Source: Massilia aurea
GTDB taxonomy: Bacteria > Pseudomonadota > Gammaproteobacteria > Burkholderiales > Burkholderiaceae_D
Length of the DNA stretch: 64,000 nucleotides
Reading direction: 5' to 3'
Assembly: GCF_024753205.1 (NCBI RefSeq)
Contig: NZ_JANUGZ010000004.1
Coordinates: 310,001-374,000, forward strand
Shown: piece after piece, positions 1-8,949 of the stretch
Layout of the letters: each line of letters begins with the position of its first letter
Position numbering within the stretch: position 1 is the stretch's first letter
The notes under the pieces: model-generated
What the model was told of the DNA's origin: nothing
The model's database searches: none
Seen by the model: the letters and a program-made list of their open reading frames with translations, nothing else
Program-made: the position numbers and the translations under genes

Positions 1-2
1 TG

Positions 3-758
3 GCCTTCAGTTTTACGGCCTCGGCAACTTATCTTGTGAATGATTTGTGGGATCTGGATAGCGACCGTGCACATCCGCGTAAATGCAAACGTCCATTTGC
101 CTGTGGGAGTATTGGCATACTCCATGGTCTGGCCGCTGCTGCGGCACTGCTACTGACCGGGTTTTTCATCGCGAGCCTGATTTCACGCGAATTCGTCGGC
201 ATGCTGGCCTTGTACATCGTGCTCACCAGTGCTTATAGCTGGTCACTGAAGAGCTATGTACTCGTCGATGTGATCATGCTGTCGGTACTGTACACATTGC
301 GTATCCTGGCTGGATCGGTTGCGATCGATGTGTCGACCAGTTCATGGCTGATTGCGTTTTCACTGTTTCTCTTCATCAGTCTGGCGCTGATCAAACGTTG
401 CTCGGAACTGGTGTCGATGGAACAGCGGGGCGTGCGTTCATCGCTTGGGCGCGATTATCGCACCAGTGACCTGACGGTTCTATGGCCGCTCGGGTGCGCC
501 ACATCGATCGCGGCAGTTGTCGTGTTCGGCCTGTTCATTTCAGCACCGGAGACGCATGTACGGTATGAATCGCCCGAGCTCATGTGGCCAGCCACCCTGG
601 GACTGATCTACTGGCAGGCACGGATGTGGATCAAGACCAGTCGGGGTGAGATGCACGACGACCCGATTGTTTTCGCACTTCGTGATGCTGGCAGCCGCAA
701 TACGATATTTTTTATTCTGGTGATGATTGTGATGGCACATTTTGTTCCACTCGGCTAG
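3..758 (+). CDS. UbiA-family prenyltransferase, 5' end outside window
   Basis: The reading frame is already open at base 3, so the true start lies upstream of the window. It begins within the first aspartate-rich motif of UbiA enzymes: NDLWDLDSDRAHPRKCKRPF, matching NDxxDxxxDxxHPxKxxRP, which binds the Mg-prenyl-diphosphate. Several hydrophobic segments follow. An IKRCSEL...YRTSDL stretch resembles the second loop of the decaprenyl-phosphate phosphoribosyltransferase-like branch. That branch transfers groups onto polyprenyl phosphate at the inner membrane, which would suit a lipid-carrier role beside a polysaccharide locus. Some relatives carry an N-terminal HAD phosphatase domain; whether this one does cannot be seen. 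Codon use is less GC-rich than in the genes from 2105 on. The family call is firm; the substrate is not known. Confidence 0.8.
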   Translation, partial: AFSFTASATYLVNDLWDLDSDRAHPRKCKRPFACGSIGILHGLAAAAALLLTGFFIASLISREFVGMLALYIVLTSAYSWSLKSYVLVDVIMLSVLYTLRILAGSVAIDVSTSSWLIAFSLFLFISLALIKRCSELVSMEQRGVRSSLGRDYRTSDLTVLWPLGCATSIAAVVVFGLFISAPETHVRYESPELMWPATLGLIYWQARMWIKTSRGEMHDDPIVFALRDAGSRNTIFFILVMIVMAHFVPLG

Positions 759-845
759 CACTTGTTTCTGGTCCGTGGTCATCGGAGCACCGGAATGTCA
801 GCACGACGTTCACGGGCTGATCGTTTAATCCATCACGACCCACCT

Positions 846-1940
846 ATGTTTTATTCCATTTCCCAATCCCGTTGGACAAGTCTGTTGCTGCTTTTGTCGC
901 TCTACTGGATAGTCGCCACGGCAAGCATGTCCGGATCGATTGCCAAATGGGGTTTGCGTGACAATATTCCGACCTATGGTATCGAACAAGTTCTTGACGA
1001 TACCGCCATCAAGCCTTTTGCCTATCGCCGTTTGCTGCCAGCAATCGCGGATTTTGCTGAACGGATTACCCCGCAGAGCGTGAAGGCCTATGCCGTTGAA
1101 AAACTGGGCCCGTATCGTTCCTATGTACGCACGCCTTCATCCGCCAAAGGGCGTTATGCGTTTCGTTATATTGTCATCATGTACGCATGCCTCGGGTTTT
1201 GCATCGGTTGCCTGCTGATATTACGCCGCATCCTGAAAGACCTGAACTTCAGCAGTCTGACCGCCTTGTTCGTGCCTGTCGTATTCATACTGGCATTTCC
1301 GTTCGTGCAGACAGTTGGCGGCTATCCGTATGATTATCCGGAATTGTTCTTCATGAGCGCTGCATTGTTGCTGGCGTTGCGCCGCCACTGGGTCTGGTTA
1401 TGCTTGCTTGCAATCCCGGCGACCTTGAATAAGGAATCATTCTTCTTCTTCCTGGTGACGCTGTATCCAATCCTGCGTGCCACCGCCTCGACCAAGACCG
1501 CACTCCAGGTTCTGGGCGCGGCCATCCTGTCGTCAGGATTGATCAATATTGTGCTGAAATGGGCTTACCTGGATGCGGGCGGAGGCACTGCCAGCTTCCA
1601 ATTATTTAACAATATCAAGTATTTCCATTTATCGAGTTACCGCCAGCTTGAAGTAACGTATGGATTCGTGGGACCGAGCGGGGCGTTTCTGGGCACGCTG
1701 GCAGTCATTGCCGTCATCGTCCTGCGTGCATGGCCTTTATGCTCCCCCATGATGCGTTCACACATCAAGTTTGCAGCCGTGCTGAATATCCCTCTCTTCA
1801 TCCTGTTCTGCGCGACCGGTGAAATGAGAAACCTGAGTATTCTGTTCATGGGTTTCATTATTCTGATCGCATATCTCGTGGATGGGCGGGAGCCTTCTGC
1901 AGTACCGCGATCACGTGGATGCAAACCTGCCAGCATATAG
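846..1940 (+). CDS. Polytopic membrane protein of unknown function
   Basis: I do not recognise a specific family. The protein (364 aa from this start) is strongly hydrophobic with about 8-10 membrane segments and a conserved-looking early stretch, IKPFAYRRLLPAI. Residues of this style occur in uncharacterised membrane proteins and GT-C-like glycosyltransferases, but no catalytic signature is clear. An in-frame start also exists at 762. The ATG at 846 was preferred because the first hydrophobic helix starts shortly after it and the extra 28 residues are polar and arginine-rich. Like the prenyltransferase 87 bases upstream, it has lower GC than the genes that follow, and the two may be a unit acquired separately. 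A glycolipid or polyprenyl-sugar role is only a guess from position. Confidence 0.55.
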   Translation: MFYSISQSRWTSLLLLLSLYWIVATASMSGSIAKWGLRDNIPTYGIEQVLDDTAIKPFAYRRLLPAIADFAERITPQSVKAYAVEKLGPYRSYVRTPSSAKGRYAFRYIVIMYACLGFCIGCLLILRRILKDLNFSSLTALFVPVVFILAFPFVQTVGGYPYDYPELFFMSAALLLALRRHWVWLCLLAIPATLNKESFFFFLVTLYPILRATASTKTALQVLGAAILSSGLINIVLKWAYLDAGGGTASFQLFNNIKYFHLSSYRQLEVTYGFVGPSGAFLGTLAVIAVIVLRAWPLCSPMMRSHIKFAAVLNIPLFILFCATGEMRNLSILFMGFIILIAYLVDGREPSAVPRSRGCKPASI

Positions 1941-2104
1941 ACTTCGAAGCAGCACTTGCCCTTGCCGGGCTGCGATGGCTTTCGGCCACGCCGTGCACGA
2001 GGACAGCGTTTCTCCAACGCATGGGCGCGAACTGGTAAGATGACGGGGGCCGCCAGCGGCGCCATGTCTCATCCATTTCCAAGCGGGCAAGGGCCCGGAG
2101 CGCG

Positions 2105-3676
2105 ATGAATCACCTGATCCACGACAGCATCTTTGACAGCGCAGCACGCACGCCCGACGCCGAGGCCCTGGTCTACGGCGCGCAGCACTGCACCTACCGC
2201 ACACTGGCCGGCCAGGTAACGGCCATGGCCGCCCTGTTGCTGGCGCGTGGCCTGCAGCCGGGCGAGCGCGTGGCCGTGTACATGGAAAAGCGGATCGAGA
2301 ACGTGGCCGCGATGTTCGGCGCGTCCGCTGCCGGCTGCGTGTTCGTTCCCGTCAATCCGCTGCTCAAGCCTGACCAGGTGGCCTACATCCTGGCCGATTG
2401 CAGCGTACGCCTGCTGGTGACGACGCCCGAGCGCCTGGCGCAGCTGGCGCCCGTGCTGGCCGCATGCCCGGCCTTGCAGGCGGTGCTGGTGACCGAAGGT
2501 GCGCTGGCCAGCACGCCCGCTGGCACGTCCGGCCCGCAGGTACTGGAATGGAACGCCTTGCAGGCGCCACCGGCCGGGCATCTGCCGCATCGCCGCATCG
2601 ACACCGACATGGCCGCGATCCTGTACACCTCGGGCAGCACCGGTGCGCCCAAGGGCGTGGTGCTGTCGCACCGGAACATGGTCGCCGGCGCTGCCAGCGT
2701 CGCCGACTATCTCGGCATGACGGCATCGGATCGCCTGCTGGCGGTGCTGCCGCTCAGTTTCGACTATGGCCTGAGCCAGCTCACCACCGCCTTCCTGCGC
2801 GGCGCATCGGTCGTGCTGATGAACTACCTGTTCCCCAAGGATATCGTCGCTGCCGTGCGCGAGCACCGCATTACCGGCCTGGCCGCCGTGCCGCCACTGT
2901 GGATCGCGCTGGCGCGCCTGGCCTGGCCGGCCGACACGTCGCTGCGCTTCATCACCAATTCGGGCGGCGCCATGCCGGTCGTGACCGTCGAGGCCTTGCA
3001 GCAGGCACTGCCGCACACCGCGATCTTCCTGATGTACGGCCTGACCGAAGCGTTCCGCTCGACGTATCTGCCACCGTCCGAGGTAGCGCGCCGCCCCGGC
3101 TCGATCGGGCGCGCGATTCCGAATGCCGAGGTGCTCGTGGTGCGGCCCGACGGCACGCTGTGCGACGCCGATGAACCGGGCGAGCTGGTGCACCGTGGCG
3201 CCCTGGTGGCCCTTGGTTACTGGAACGATACCGCGCGCACGGCGCTGCGCTTTCGCCCGGCGCCCGGCCAGGACCCGGCATTGCCGCTGCCCGAAATGGC
3301 GGTCTGGTCAGGCGACACCGTGCGCCGCGACGCCGAAGGCTTTTTGTACTTCGTGGGCCGCAGCGACGAGATGATCAAGGTGTCCGGCTACCGCATCAGC
3401 CCGACCGAGGTCGAGAGCGTGCTGCACGCCAGTGGCCTGGTCAGCGAAGTCGCCGTGTTCGGGGTCGACGACGCCACGCTGGGCCAGGCCATCGTGGCGG
3501 TGGCCGTGGCCGATCCCGGCCTGGTCGACCGCGCTGCATTGCTGGCAGAATGCAAGCGCCGGCTGCCGGCCTACATGGTGCCGGCGCAGATCGTGCTGCG
3601 CACCGAGGCACTGCCGCGCAACCCGAACGGCAAGATCGATCGCAACCTGCTCCGCCATACCCTCCAGACCGGCTAA
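2105..3676 (+). CDS. Acyl-CoA ligase (AMP-forming), exosortase A system-associated
   Basis: An ANL-superfamily adenylate-forming enzyme of 523 residues, the usual length. The phosphate-binding A3 motif YTSGSTGAPKG lies at about 174-184. The C-terminal subdomain has the hinge region GRSDEMIKVSGYRISPTEVE and the catalytic lysine motif NPNGKIDRNLL near the end. The family (TIGR03098-type) occurs next to PLP decarboxylases in XrtA/PEP-CTERM clusters. There it is thought to activate an acyl or amino-acyl group for modifying the polysaccharide or a carrier; the true substrate is unknown. The decarboxylase gene follows 36 bases downstream on the same strand, so the two are probably one transcript. 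The small acyl carrier protein gene often found between them is missing here. Confidence 0.9.
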   Translation: MNHLIHDSIFDSAARTPDAEALVYGAQHCTYRTLAGQVTAMAALLLARGLQPGERVAVYMEKRIENVAAMFGASAAGCVFVPVNPLLKPDQVAYILADCSVRLLVTTPERLAQLAPVLAACPALQAVLVTEGALASTPAGTSGPQVLEWNALQAPPAGHLPHRRIDTDMAAILYTSGSTGAPKGVVLSHRNMVAGAASVADYLGMTASDRLLAVLPLSFDYGLSQLTTAFLRGASVVLMNYLFPKDIVAAVREHRITGLAAVPPLWIALARLAWPADTSLRFITNSGGAMPVVTVEALQQALPHTAIFLMYGLTEAFRSTYLPPSEVARRPGSIGRAIPNAEVLVVRPDGTLCDADEPGELVHRGALVALGYWNDTARTALRFRPAPGQDPALPLPEMAVWSGDTVRRDAEGFLYFVGRSDEMIKVSGYRISPTEVESVLHASGLVSEVAVFGVDDATLGQAIVAVAVADPGLVDRAALLAECKRRLPAYMVPAQIVLRTEALPRNPNGKIDRNLLRHTLQTG

Positions 3677-3712
3677 CACCGGCGCCCATTTCTCTGTACT
3701 GACCGCAAGCCC

Positions 3713-4960
3713 ATGACCGGCACCAAGCCCCAGCACGCTCCCCAGATCTACTTTCCGGTCGTCGACGATGTTCTGCACGTCGGCGGCATCCCGCTCCCGC
3801 GCCTGGCGCAGCGCGTCGGCCGCACGCCGTTCTATGCGATCGACCGCGCCCTGTGCAGCGCGCGCGTGGCCAGCCTGCGCGCGATCCTGCCGCCGCAGGT
3901 CGCGCTGCACTATTCGATCAAGGCCAATCCGATGCCGGCGCTGGTGCAGCATATGGCGGGCCTGGTCGACGGGCTGGACGTTGCCTCGGGCAGCGAACTG
4001 GCCATCGCACTCGACACCGGGATCGACCCGGCCCGTATCAGCTTTGCCGGCCCAGCCAAGCTCGAGGGCGAGCTGACCCAGGCGATTGCCGCGGGCGCCT
4101 GCCTGAACATCGAGTCGCAGCATGAGCTCGACAACGCAGCGCGCATCGGCGACCTGCTGGGCATCGCGCCGCGCGTGGCGCTGCGCATCAATCCCGAATT
4201 CGAACTCAAGTCGTCCGGCATGCGCATGGGCGGGGGCGCCAAGCCGTTCGGCATCGACGCCGAGCAGGCGCCCGGTGTATTGCGCCAGGCCGCAGCGCTG
4301 GGGGTCGATTTCGAAGGTTTCCACATCTACTGCGGTTCGCAAAGCCTGCGTCTGGACGCCATCATCGAAGCCCAGTCGCGCAGCATCGAACTGGCTATCG
4401 AGCTGGCTGGCCAGAGCCCGCTGGCCGTGCGCCAGCTGAATATCGGCGGTGGCCTGGGGATTCCGTACTTCCCGGGCGAACAGCGCCTCGATCCGGCGCC
4501 GATGGGCGCGCATCTGGCAGCGTGGCTGCCGCGCCTGGCCGAGGCGCTGCCACAGGCGCGCCTGGCGCTGGAGATGGGCCGCTATCTGGTCGGCGAGGCC
4601 GGCGTGTACGTGGCGCGCGTGATCGACCGCAAGGTCTCACGCGGCCAGGTCTTTCTGGTGCTGGACGGCGGCATGCACCATCACCTGGCTGCGTCAGGCA
4701 ACCTGGGTCAGGTGATCCGCAAAAATTATCCAGTGGCGATCGGTAACCGCATGAATGCGCAGAACGATGCGCCGGACAGTGGTCCGGCATCGGCTACCGG
4801 CCCGCTGTGCACCCCGCTCGACATTCTGGCCGAGCGCATGGAACTGGCCCACGCCCGCGTCGGCGATCTGGTGGTGGTGTTCCAGTCGGGTGCTTACGGC
4901 GCCAGCGCCAGCCCGGCCGGTTTTCTCGGCCATCCGGCGGCGCTGGAAGTGCTGGTCTGA
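3713..4960 (+). CDS. PLP-dependent decarboxylase, exosortase A system-associated
   Basis: A fold-type III, alanine-racemase-like decarboxylase (415 aa) related to diaminopimelate/ornithine decarboxylases. The PLP lysine is K70 in HYSIKANP. The glycine-rich phosphate-binding loop NIGGGLGIPY is at about 243-252, and EMGRYLVGEAG is the usual C-terminal-domain entry. The C-terminal active-site segment FQSGAYGASASP is intact. The TIGR03099-type family is restricted to XrtA clusters and pairs with the acyl-CoA ligase just upstream. One idea is that the pair activates and decarboxylates an amino-acid-derived group used to decorate the polymer, but the substrate has not been shown. The gene ends a short plus-strand unit that converges on the O-ligase gene. 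Confidence 0.9.
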   Translation: MTGTKPQHAPQIYFPVVDDVLHVGGIPLPRLAQRVGRTPFYAIDRALCSARVASLRAILPPQVALHYSIKANPMPALVQHMAGLVDGLDVASGSELAIALDTGIDPARISFAGPAKLEGELTQAIAAGACLNIESQHELDNAARIGDLLGIAPRVALRINPEFELKSSGMRMGGGAKPFGIDAEQAPGVLRQAAALGVDFEGFHIYCGSQSLRLDAIIEAQSRSIELAIELAGQSPLAVRQLNIGGGLGIPYFPGEQRLDPAPMGAHLAAWLPRLAEALPQARLALEMGRYLVGEAGVYVARVIDRKVSRGQVFLVLDGGMHHHLAASGNLGQVIRKNYPVAIGNRMNAQNDAPDSGPASATGPLCTPLDILAERMELAHARVGDLVVVFQSGAYGASASPAGFLGHPAALEVLV

Positions 4961-4968
4961 GGCGGCTC

Positions 4969-5001
4969 TAAGGTCGACCTAAGGCCGACCTAAGGCTCAG
5001 G
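4969..5001. repeat. Three-unit 11-bp tandem repeat between convergent genes
   Basis: Three consecutive 11-base units, TAAGGTCGACC, TAAGGCCGACC and TAAGGCTCAGG, fill the gap between the convergent decarboxylase and O-ligase genes. The third unit runs into the O-ligase stop codon. The first unit includes the perfect palindrome AGGTCGACCT. Whether it acts in termination or is simple slippage is unknown; no T-tract follows. Confidence 0.6.
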
Positions 5002-6340
5002 TCCCGCTGCGCGGGCGCGCCACGGCCGCCCGCGTTGTTTTTTTCGCGGCACGACGCGCCAGGTAGCGCTCGATGAACGCAAGGCGCATCGGTGGCACGT
5101 CGTCTTTCTGCGGCGCCCGGATCAATACCTTGTCGAGGCAGGCCAGGATCGCGATGATGTAGTAGATCAGGTCGTAATACGCCATCGTCAGGAACGCACC
5201 CGCGGCAAGATAGCCGATGATGCTCACCTGGCACATCCGGGCCAGCATCAGCGCCCAGGCGAGGTCTTCCTTGCCACGGCAATGGCGGATCACCCGCCCG
5301 CCGCAGCGCCACGCCACCACGAACATGGTCACGAAGATCGCCAGGCCCATATAGCCCTGTTCGCCCAGCACCTGGAAGTAGATGCTGTGGGCATCGTAAT
5401 AGCGCTCGGGATTCGGTGCGTACAGCATGAACATCTGTGGCGAGAACACGCCCGGTCCGCCGCCCAGGGCGAAGTGGTTGGCGATATTTGCTGCGAAATA
5501 CCAGGAATTGATGCGGCCGGTCGCCGACGCATCTTCGTCGTAGGTCTGGATGGTGTTCATGCGGCCGGTCCATTCGGGCGGCATCAGCGCAAACACGATC
5601 GGCACGATCAGCGCGAAGGCCAGTCCGGTCTTGAGCTTGTGGCTCGACTTGAGCCACAGGAAGAAGCCCATGGCGAACGTGCCCAGCAGCGCGCCGCGCG
5701 AATACGAGCCGATCGCCGCCAGCATGGTCAGCACCACCATGCTCAGCGCCGCACGTTTGACCCATTTATTGGGGGCGCGGGTCGACATGTAAACGAGCAG
5801 CGGCGTGATCGTCACCATGGACAGCGCGAGCGTGTTGTTGTCGCTGATGAAGCTGTTCATCGGGCCGCGCAAGCCTTCGCCGCCGCCGCTGAAAATCACG
5901 AAGATGCCGCTCTTGAAACCCCAGAAACCCAGCGACAGCGCCACCACGAGCGCCAGCACCTTGACGTCGCGCACCGTGCGCACGGTCATGATGGTCACGA
6001 AGACCATCAGCATGGTCTTGGCATAGCGGTCCCAGAAGTTCCACGCCTGGAACGGCAGTTGCGCGAAGATGGTCGTGATGGTGTACCAGATGAAAAACAG
6101 CAGCATGACCGTCACCGGCGCCGTCATCGGGATCTTCTTCTGCTCGCGCGAGATCAGGATCGCGGCCAGCGTCGCCAGGCACAGGTACATCGCAAACGGG
6201 AAATTCTGCGCCGAGCCGAAGGTCAGGCGGTGCGGGTTCATCAGGCTGACCACGGCGTACGCCATGGCGCCCACGACGGGTCGCTTGAAGATGAATGGCA
6301 TGATCCCCACGAAGGCGAGGAACAGGATAAGGTCACGCAC
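4997..6340 (-). CDS. O-antigen-ligase-like (Wzy_C) O-glycosylation ligase, exosortase A system-associated
   Basis: A 447-residue polytopic inner-membrane protein of the Wzy/WaaL (Wzy_C) superfamily, matching the ligase found in XrtA clusters (TIGR03097-type). The early segment LMNPHRLTFG is characteristic of that subfamily. The large periplasmic loop, with FSPQMFMLYAPNPERYYDAHSIYFQVLGE split over residues near 295-325, holds the H-S/E pattern typical of Wzy_C. It probably joins lipid-linked glycan to an acceptor or polymerises it in the periplasm. Translation starts at a GTG that overlaps the stop of the upstream glycosyltransferase by 8 bases, so it is the last gene of a coupled three-gene operon. 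The acceptor is not known; PEP-CTERM proteins have been suggested. Confidence 0.85.
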   Translation of the reverse strand: MRDLILFLAFVGIMPFIFKRPVVGAMAYAVVSLMNPHRLTFGSAQNFPFAMYLCLATLAAILISREQKKIPMTAPVTVMLLFFIWYTITTIFAQLPFQAWNFWDRYAKTMLMVFVTIMTVRTVRDVKVLALVVALSLGFWGFKSGIFVIFSGGGEGLRGPMNSFISDNNTLALSMVTITPLLVYMSTRAPNKWVKRAALSMVVLTMLAAIGSYSRGALLGTFAMGFFLWLKSSHKLKTGLAFALIVPIVFALMPPEWTGRMNTIQTYDEDASATGRINSWYFAANIANHFALGGGPGVFSPQMFMLYAPNPERYYDAHSIYFQVLGEQGYMGLAIFVTMFVVAWRCGGRVIRHCRGKEDLAWALMLARMCQVSIIGYLAAGAFLTMAYYDLIYYIIAILACLDKVLIRAPQKDDVPPMRLAFIERYLARRAAKKTTRAAVARPRSGT

Positions 6341-7490
6341 GCTGGATCAACCTTTCGAACAGGGTGACGGCGCGGCGCGCATTGGCGCGCCACGTCAGCT
6401 GCTGCTCGTCGATGGCGTCGCGCGCGCCTTGCGCCACACGGGCGCGCAGCAGCGGGTCGTCGCACAGGCGTTTGACCGCGCCGGCCAGGCCACCCGGCGT
6501 ATCCGGGTCGAACAGCACGGCGTTGTGGTCGGCGCGCAGGATCTCGCGGATATTCGGCTGGTCCGGACCGACGATCGCCTTGCCCAGCGCCAGGTATTCG
6601 AACAGCTTCAATGGTGAAGCATACTTCACCACGGCCGGTTGCAGTGCAATGTCGAAGGCGGCCACGTAACGCGCCACGTCGTCGCGCCCGATGATGCCGG
6701 TGAACTGCACACGGTGTTCGATGCCCAGGTCGCGCGCCTGCTGCTCGAGCGTGGCGCGCACCGGGCCGTCGCCCACGATCAGCAAATGGCGACGCGCCTC
6801 CGGCGGGTCTTGCGCGATCAGGTCGATCACCTTGTCCAGGCCATGCCAGTCGCGGACAAAACCGGTAAAGCCCAGCACCAGCACATCCTGCAGGCCAAGC
6901 GCGCGCTTGGCCTGTTCCACGTCCGGCGCGCCGGCAAAGCGCTCGGGGTCGATGCCGTTCGGGATCACGTCGATGCGTTCCGGCGGCACGCCGTAGGCTT
7001 GCACGATCTCGCCCAGCACGTGCGTGACCGGCAGCACCATGTCGGCGTTGCGCCAGGCATAGGCCTGCGACCAGCGGCCCAGCTTCGTCAGCGCCAGGCC
7101 GTCGTAGCGGGTGCGCTCTTCGAGGATCGGGGCGTTTACTTCCAGCAGCATCGGCAGCTTGTACTTGCGCGCCAGCCAGATGCCTGCCGGCAGGAACAGG
7201 TTGTAGCGTTCATACAGCACGTCCGGGCGGTGTTGCTTGACCGCCTTGGCCAGGCGCCGGTACGCGACCAGCGAATACGACAGTTCCATCAGTTCATAGA
7301 ACGTTTTCGGCACATGGCGCTTGAGCCAGGCGACCGGGCCGGCATCCGCGCCGAACGATTCGGTTTCAGCGCTGGGCGGGGCCACGATCACGACCTCATG
7401 GCCTTCGGCGCGCAGTGCGCGGATCATTTCTTCGATGTGGACGTACTGGCCGTCCTTGGAACGGGTACGGTGGTGATAAAGGATTTTCAC
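6333..7490 (-). CDS. Glycosyltransferase, GT4 family (GT-B fold)
   Basis: A GT-B glycosyltransferase of 385 residues. The N-terminal half begins VKILYHHRTRSKDGQY. The C-terminal nucleotide-sugar half contains FTGFVRDWHGLDKVI and, near residue 290, the EX7E-type segment SPLKLFEYLALGKAIV. The start is a GTG at 7490 that forms a GTGA overlap with the stop of the next upstream glycosyltransferase; an upstream extension in the same frame only shadows that gene. It acts in the cytoplasm, probably adding one sugar to the lipid-linked repeat unit. The donor cannot be read from the sequence. Its position between another GT4 enzyme and the O-ligase, all coupled by overlaps, supports a joint role in building the XrtA-associated polymer. 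Confidence 0.85.
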   Translation of the reverse strand: MKILYHHRTRSKDGQYVHIEEMIRALRAEGHEVVIVAPPSAETESFGADAGPVAWLKRHVPKTFYELMELSYSLVAYRRLAKAVKQHRPDVLYERYNLFLPAGIWLARKYKLPMLLEVNAPILEERTRYDGLALTKLGRWSQAYAWRNADMVLPVTHVLGEIVQAYGVPPERIDVIPNGIDPERFAGAPDVEQAKRALGLQDVLVLGFTGFVRDWHGLDKVIDLIAQDPPEARRHLLIVGDGPVRATLEQQARDLGIEHRVQFTGIIGRDDVARYVAAFDIALQPAVVKYASPLKLFEYLALGKAIVGPDQPNIREILRADHNAVLFDPDTPGGLAGAVKRLCDDPLLRARVAQGARDAIDEQQLTWRANARRAVTLFERLIQRA

Positions 7491-8671
7491 GCGGCTTTTC
7501 TCGCCAAGATGGAGTGGAACAGGTCGATCTGGCCCTGGGTGGTCGGTTGCCAGCCGAAATCTTCGGCGTAGCGGCGGGTGGCGCTGTGCGCCGGGTAGTT
7601 GGCGCGCAACTGGCTCAGCGCCGCGACCAGGCCTTCGGGAGTGCGCTGCGGCATCAGGACGCCGGCGGCCGGCGCCGCCACCACTTCGGGCGTGCCCCAG
7701 ACATTGCTGGCCACCACCGGGGTGCCGCACGCCATGCTTTCGAGCAGCACATTGGCCCAGCCTTCACGGCTCGACGCCAGCACCAGGGTGTCGGCGGCGT
7801 TGTAATACGTTTTCAGTTCGGTCTGCGGCACGCTACCCAGCAGTTTGACACGGTCCTGCACGTTCAATTCACGCGCCAGACGCTCCAGATTGTTTTTTTC
7901 AGGGCCGATGCCGGCGATCAGGAGATCGACGTCCGGCAGCTGGGGCAGGGCGCGGATGATCAGGTCGTGTGCTTTGCGCGGATCGAGCAGGCCCACCGAC
8001 AGCAGGGTGAACCGACCCGGCACCAGCCCGACAGCAGCGCGCGCAGCGGCGCGGTCGATGGGCGCAAAGCGCTCCAGATCGACGCCATTGCGCAGCGGCG
8101 TGATGTTGTCGGGCGACACACCCAGCCCGACCATCTCGTCCTTGAGCGCCTTGCACACGGTGATGATGCCGTCGGCGTCGCGCGCCGCGTCCAGGATCAG
8201 CTGGCGCGGCCGCGCGAACTGGGGGATCAGGTTGATGTCGGTGCCGCGCGCAGTGATGACGACCGGCTTGTTGAAGTATTTACCGAGCATCACGGCCGCC
8301 ACGCCGTCCGGATAGAAATAGTGCGCGTCGATGGCGTCGAAGTCGTAGCCGCTGTCGAGGATGCGGCCGATTTCCCGTTTTGCCGCATGGGCCAGCGTGT
8401 AGGGCGTCACGTTCATGCCCACGCGTGGCAGCACCAGATAGCGCGGGTGCGTGACGTCGATGCCGTTGCGTGTTTCGCGCCGCGGCACCTTGGCCAGGGT
8501 GCCATAATGGCCAAAACGCTCTCCCTTGAGCGGAAACCATGGCACTGGTGCGACGACACGTGACTCCACCTGCCCGCTGGCAATCAGGTAGCGCAATCGG
8601 GTCTCCACGAAGATGCCGTGGTTCGGTTGCTGCGAATTGGGATACAGGGTGCTAAAGGTGAGTAACTTCAT
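7487..8671 (-). CDS. Glycosyltransferase, GT4 family (GT-B fold)
   Basis: A 394-residue GT4 enzyme that starts MKLLTFSTLYPNSQQPNHG, a beginning common to glycosyltransferases in polysaccharide loci of this group. The acceptor-domain glycine loop is NHGIFVETRLR. The C-terminal half has LLSVGLLDPRKAHDLII and the donor-site motif SSREGWANVLLESMACGTPVV, whose glutamates contact the nucleotide sugar. It is the first gene of a three-gene minus-strand operon, and its stop codon overlaps the start of the next gene. The 278-base gap to the divergent UDP-glucose dehydrogenase gene must hold promoters for both directions. The sugar specificity is unknown. Confidence 0.87.
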   Translation of the reverse strand: MKLLTFSTLYPNSQQPNHGIFVETRLRYLIASGQVESRVVAPVPWFPLKGERFGHYGTLAKVPRRETRNGIDVTHPRYLVLPRVGMNVTPYTLAHAAKREIGRILDSGYDFDAIDAHYFYPDGVAAVMLGKYFNKPVVITARGTDINLIPQFARPRQLILDAARDADGIITVCKALKDEMVGLGVSPDNITPLRNGVDLERFAPIDRAAARAAVGLVPGRFTLLSVGLLDPRKAHDLIIRALPQLPDVDLLIAGIGPEKNNLERLARELNVQDRVKLLGSVPQTELKTYYNAADTLVLASSREGWANVLLESMACGTPVVASNVWGTPEVVAAPAAGVLMPQRTPEGLVAALSQLRANYPAHSATRRYAEDFGWQPTTQGQIDLFHSILARKAA

Positions 8672-8821
8672 CGTGTCTTGCCGGGTGCTGATCGGTGCAC
8701 CGCCGGATGTGGGGGGCCGGGAGTGAAATGTTGGACTGCAATGTCGTGATTATGCGAAAAATTTTGCCTGAGGGCAGCACAATTGACGAGCAAACGCGTA
8801 AATTTTTGACAACCATGATAC

Positions 8822-8882
8822 TATAATTCAAGTTTTGTACGCATTTGTTACGTGTGGCAATTATTTTCCAATCTGTGGAAAA
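8822..8882 (+). promoter_or_regulatory. Candidate promoter and inverted repeat upstream of ugd
   Basis: In the 278-base divergent gap there is a perfect -10 hexamer TATAAT (8822-8827). The nearest TTGACA (8806-8811) is only 10 bases upstream, too close to be its -35 box, so activation by a regulator is possible. Downstream at 8864-8882 lies the inverted repeat TTTTCCA-N5-TGGAAAA, placed to act in the leader or as an operator. No clear start signal was seen for the minus-strand operon. Confidence 0.4.
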
Positions 8883-8949
8883 ATAGCCTGGTTCGCCGTG
8901 CTGCTCTGCCCGGTTCTATTTTTCAGTTACCTAGTTCCCCATATAAATC

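Noticed and set aside
8855..8870. TGGCAATTATTTTCCA as a sigma-54 promoter of ugd
   Set aside because: The -24 half fits but the essential -12 GC is CC, so RpoN recognition is unlikely.
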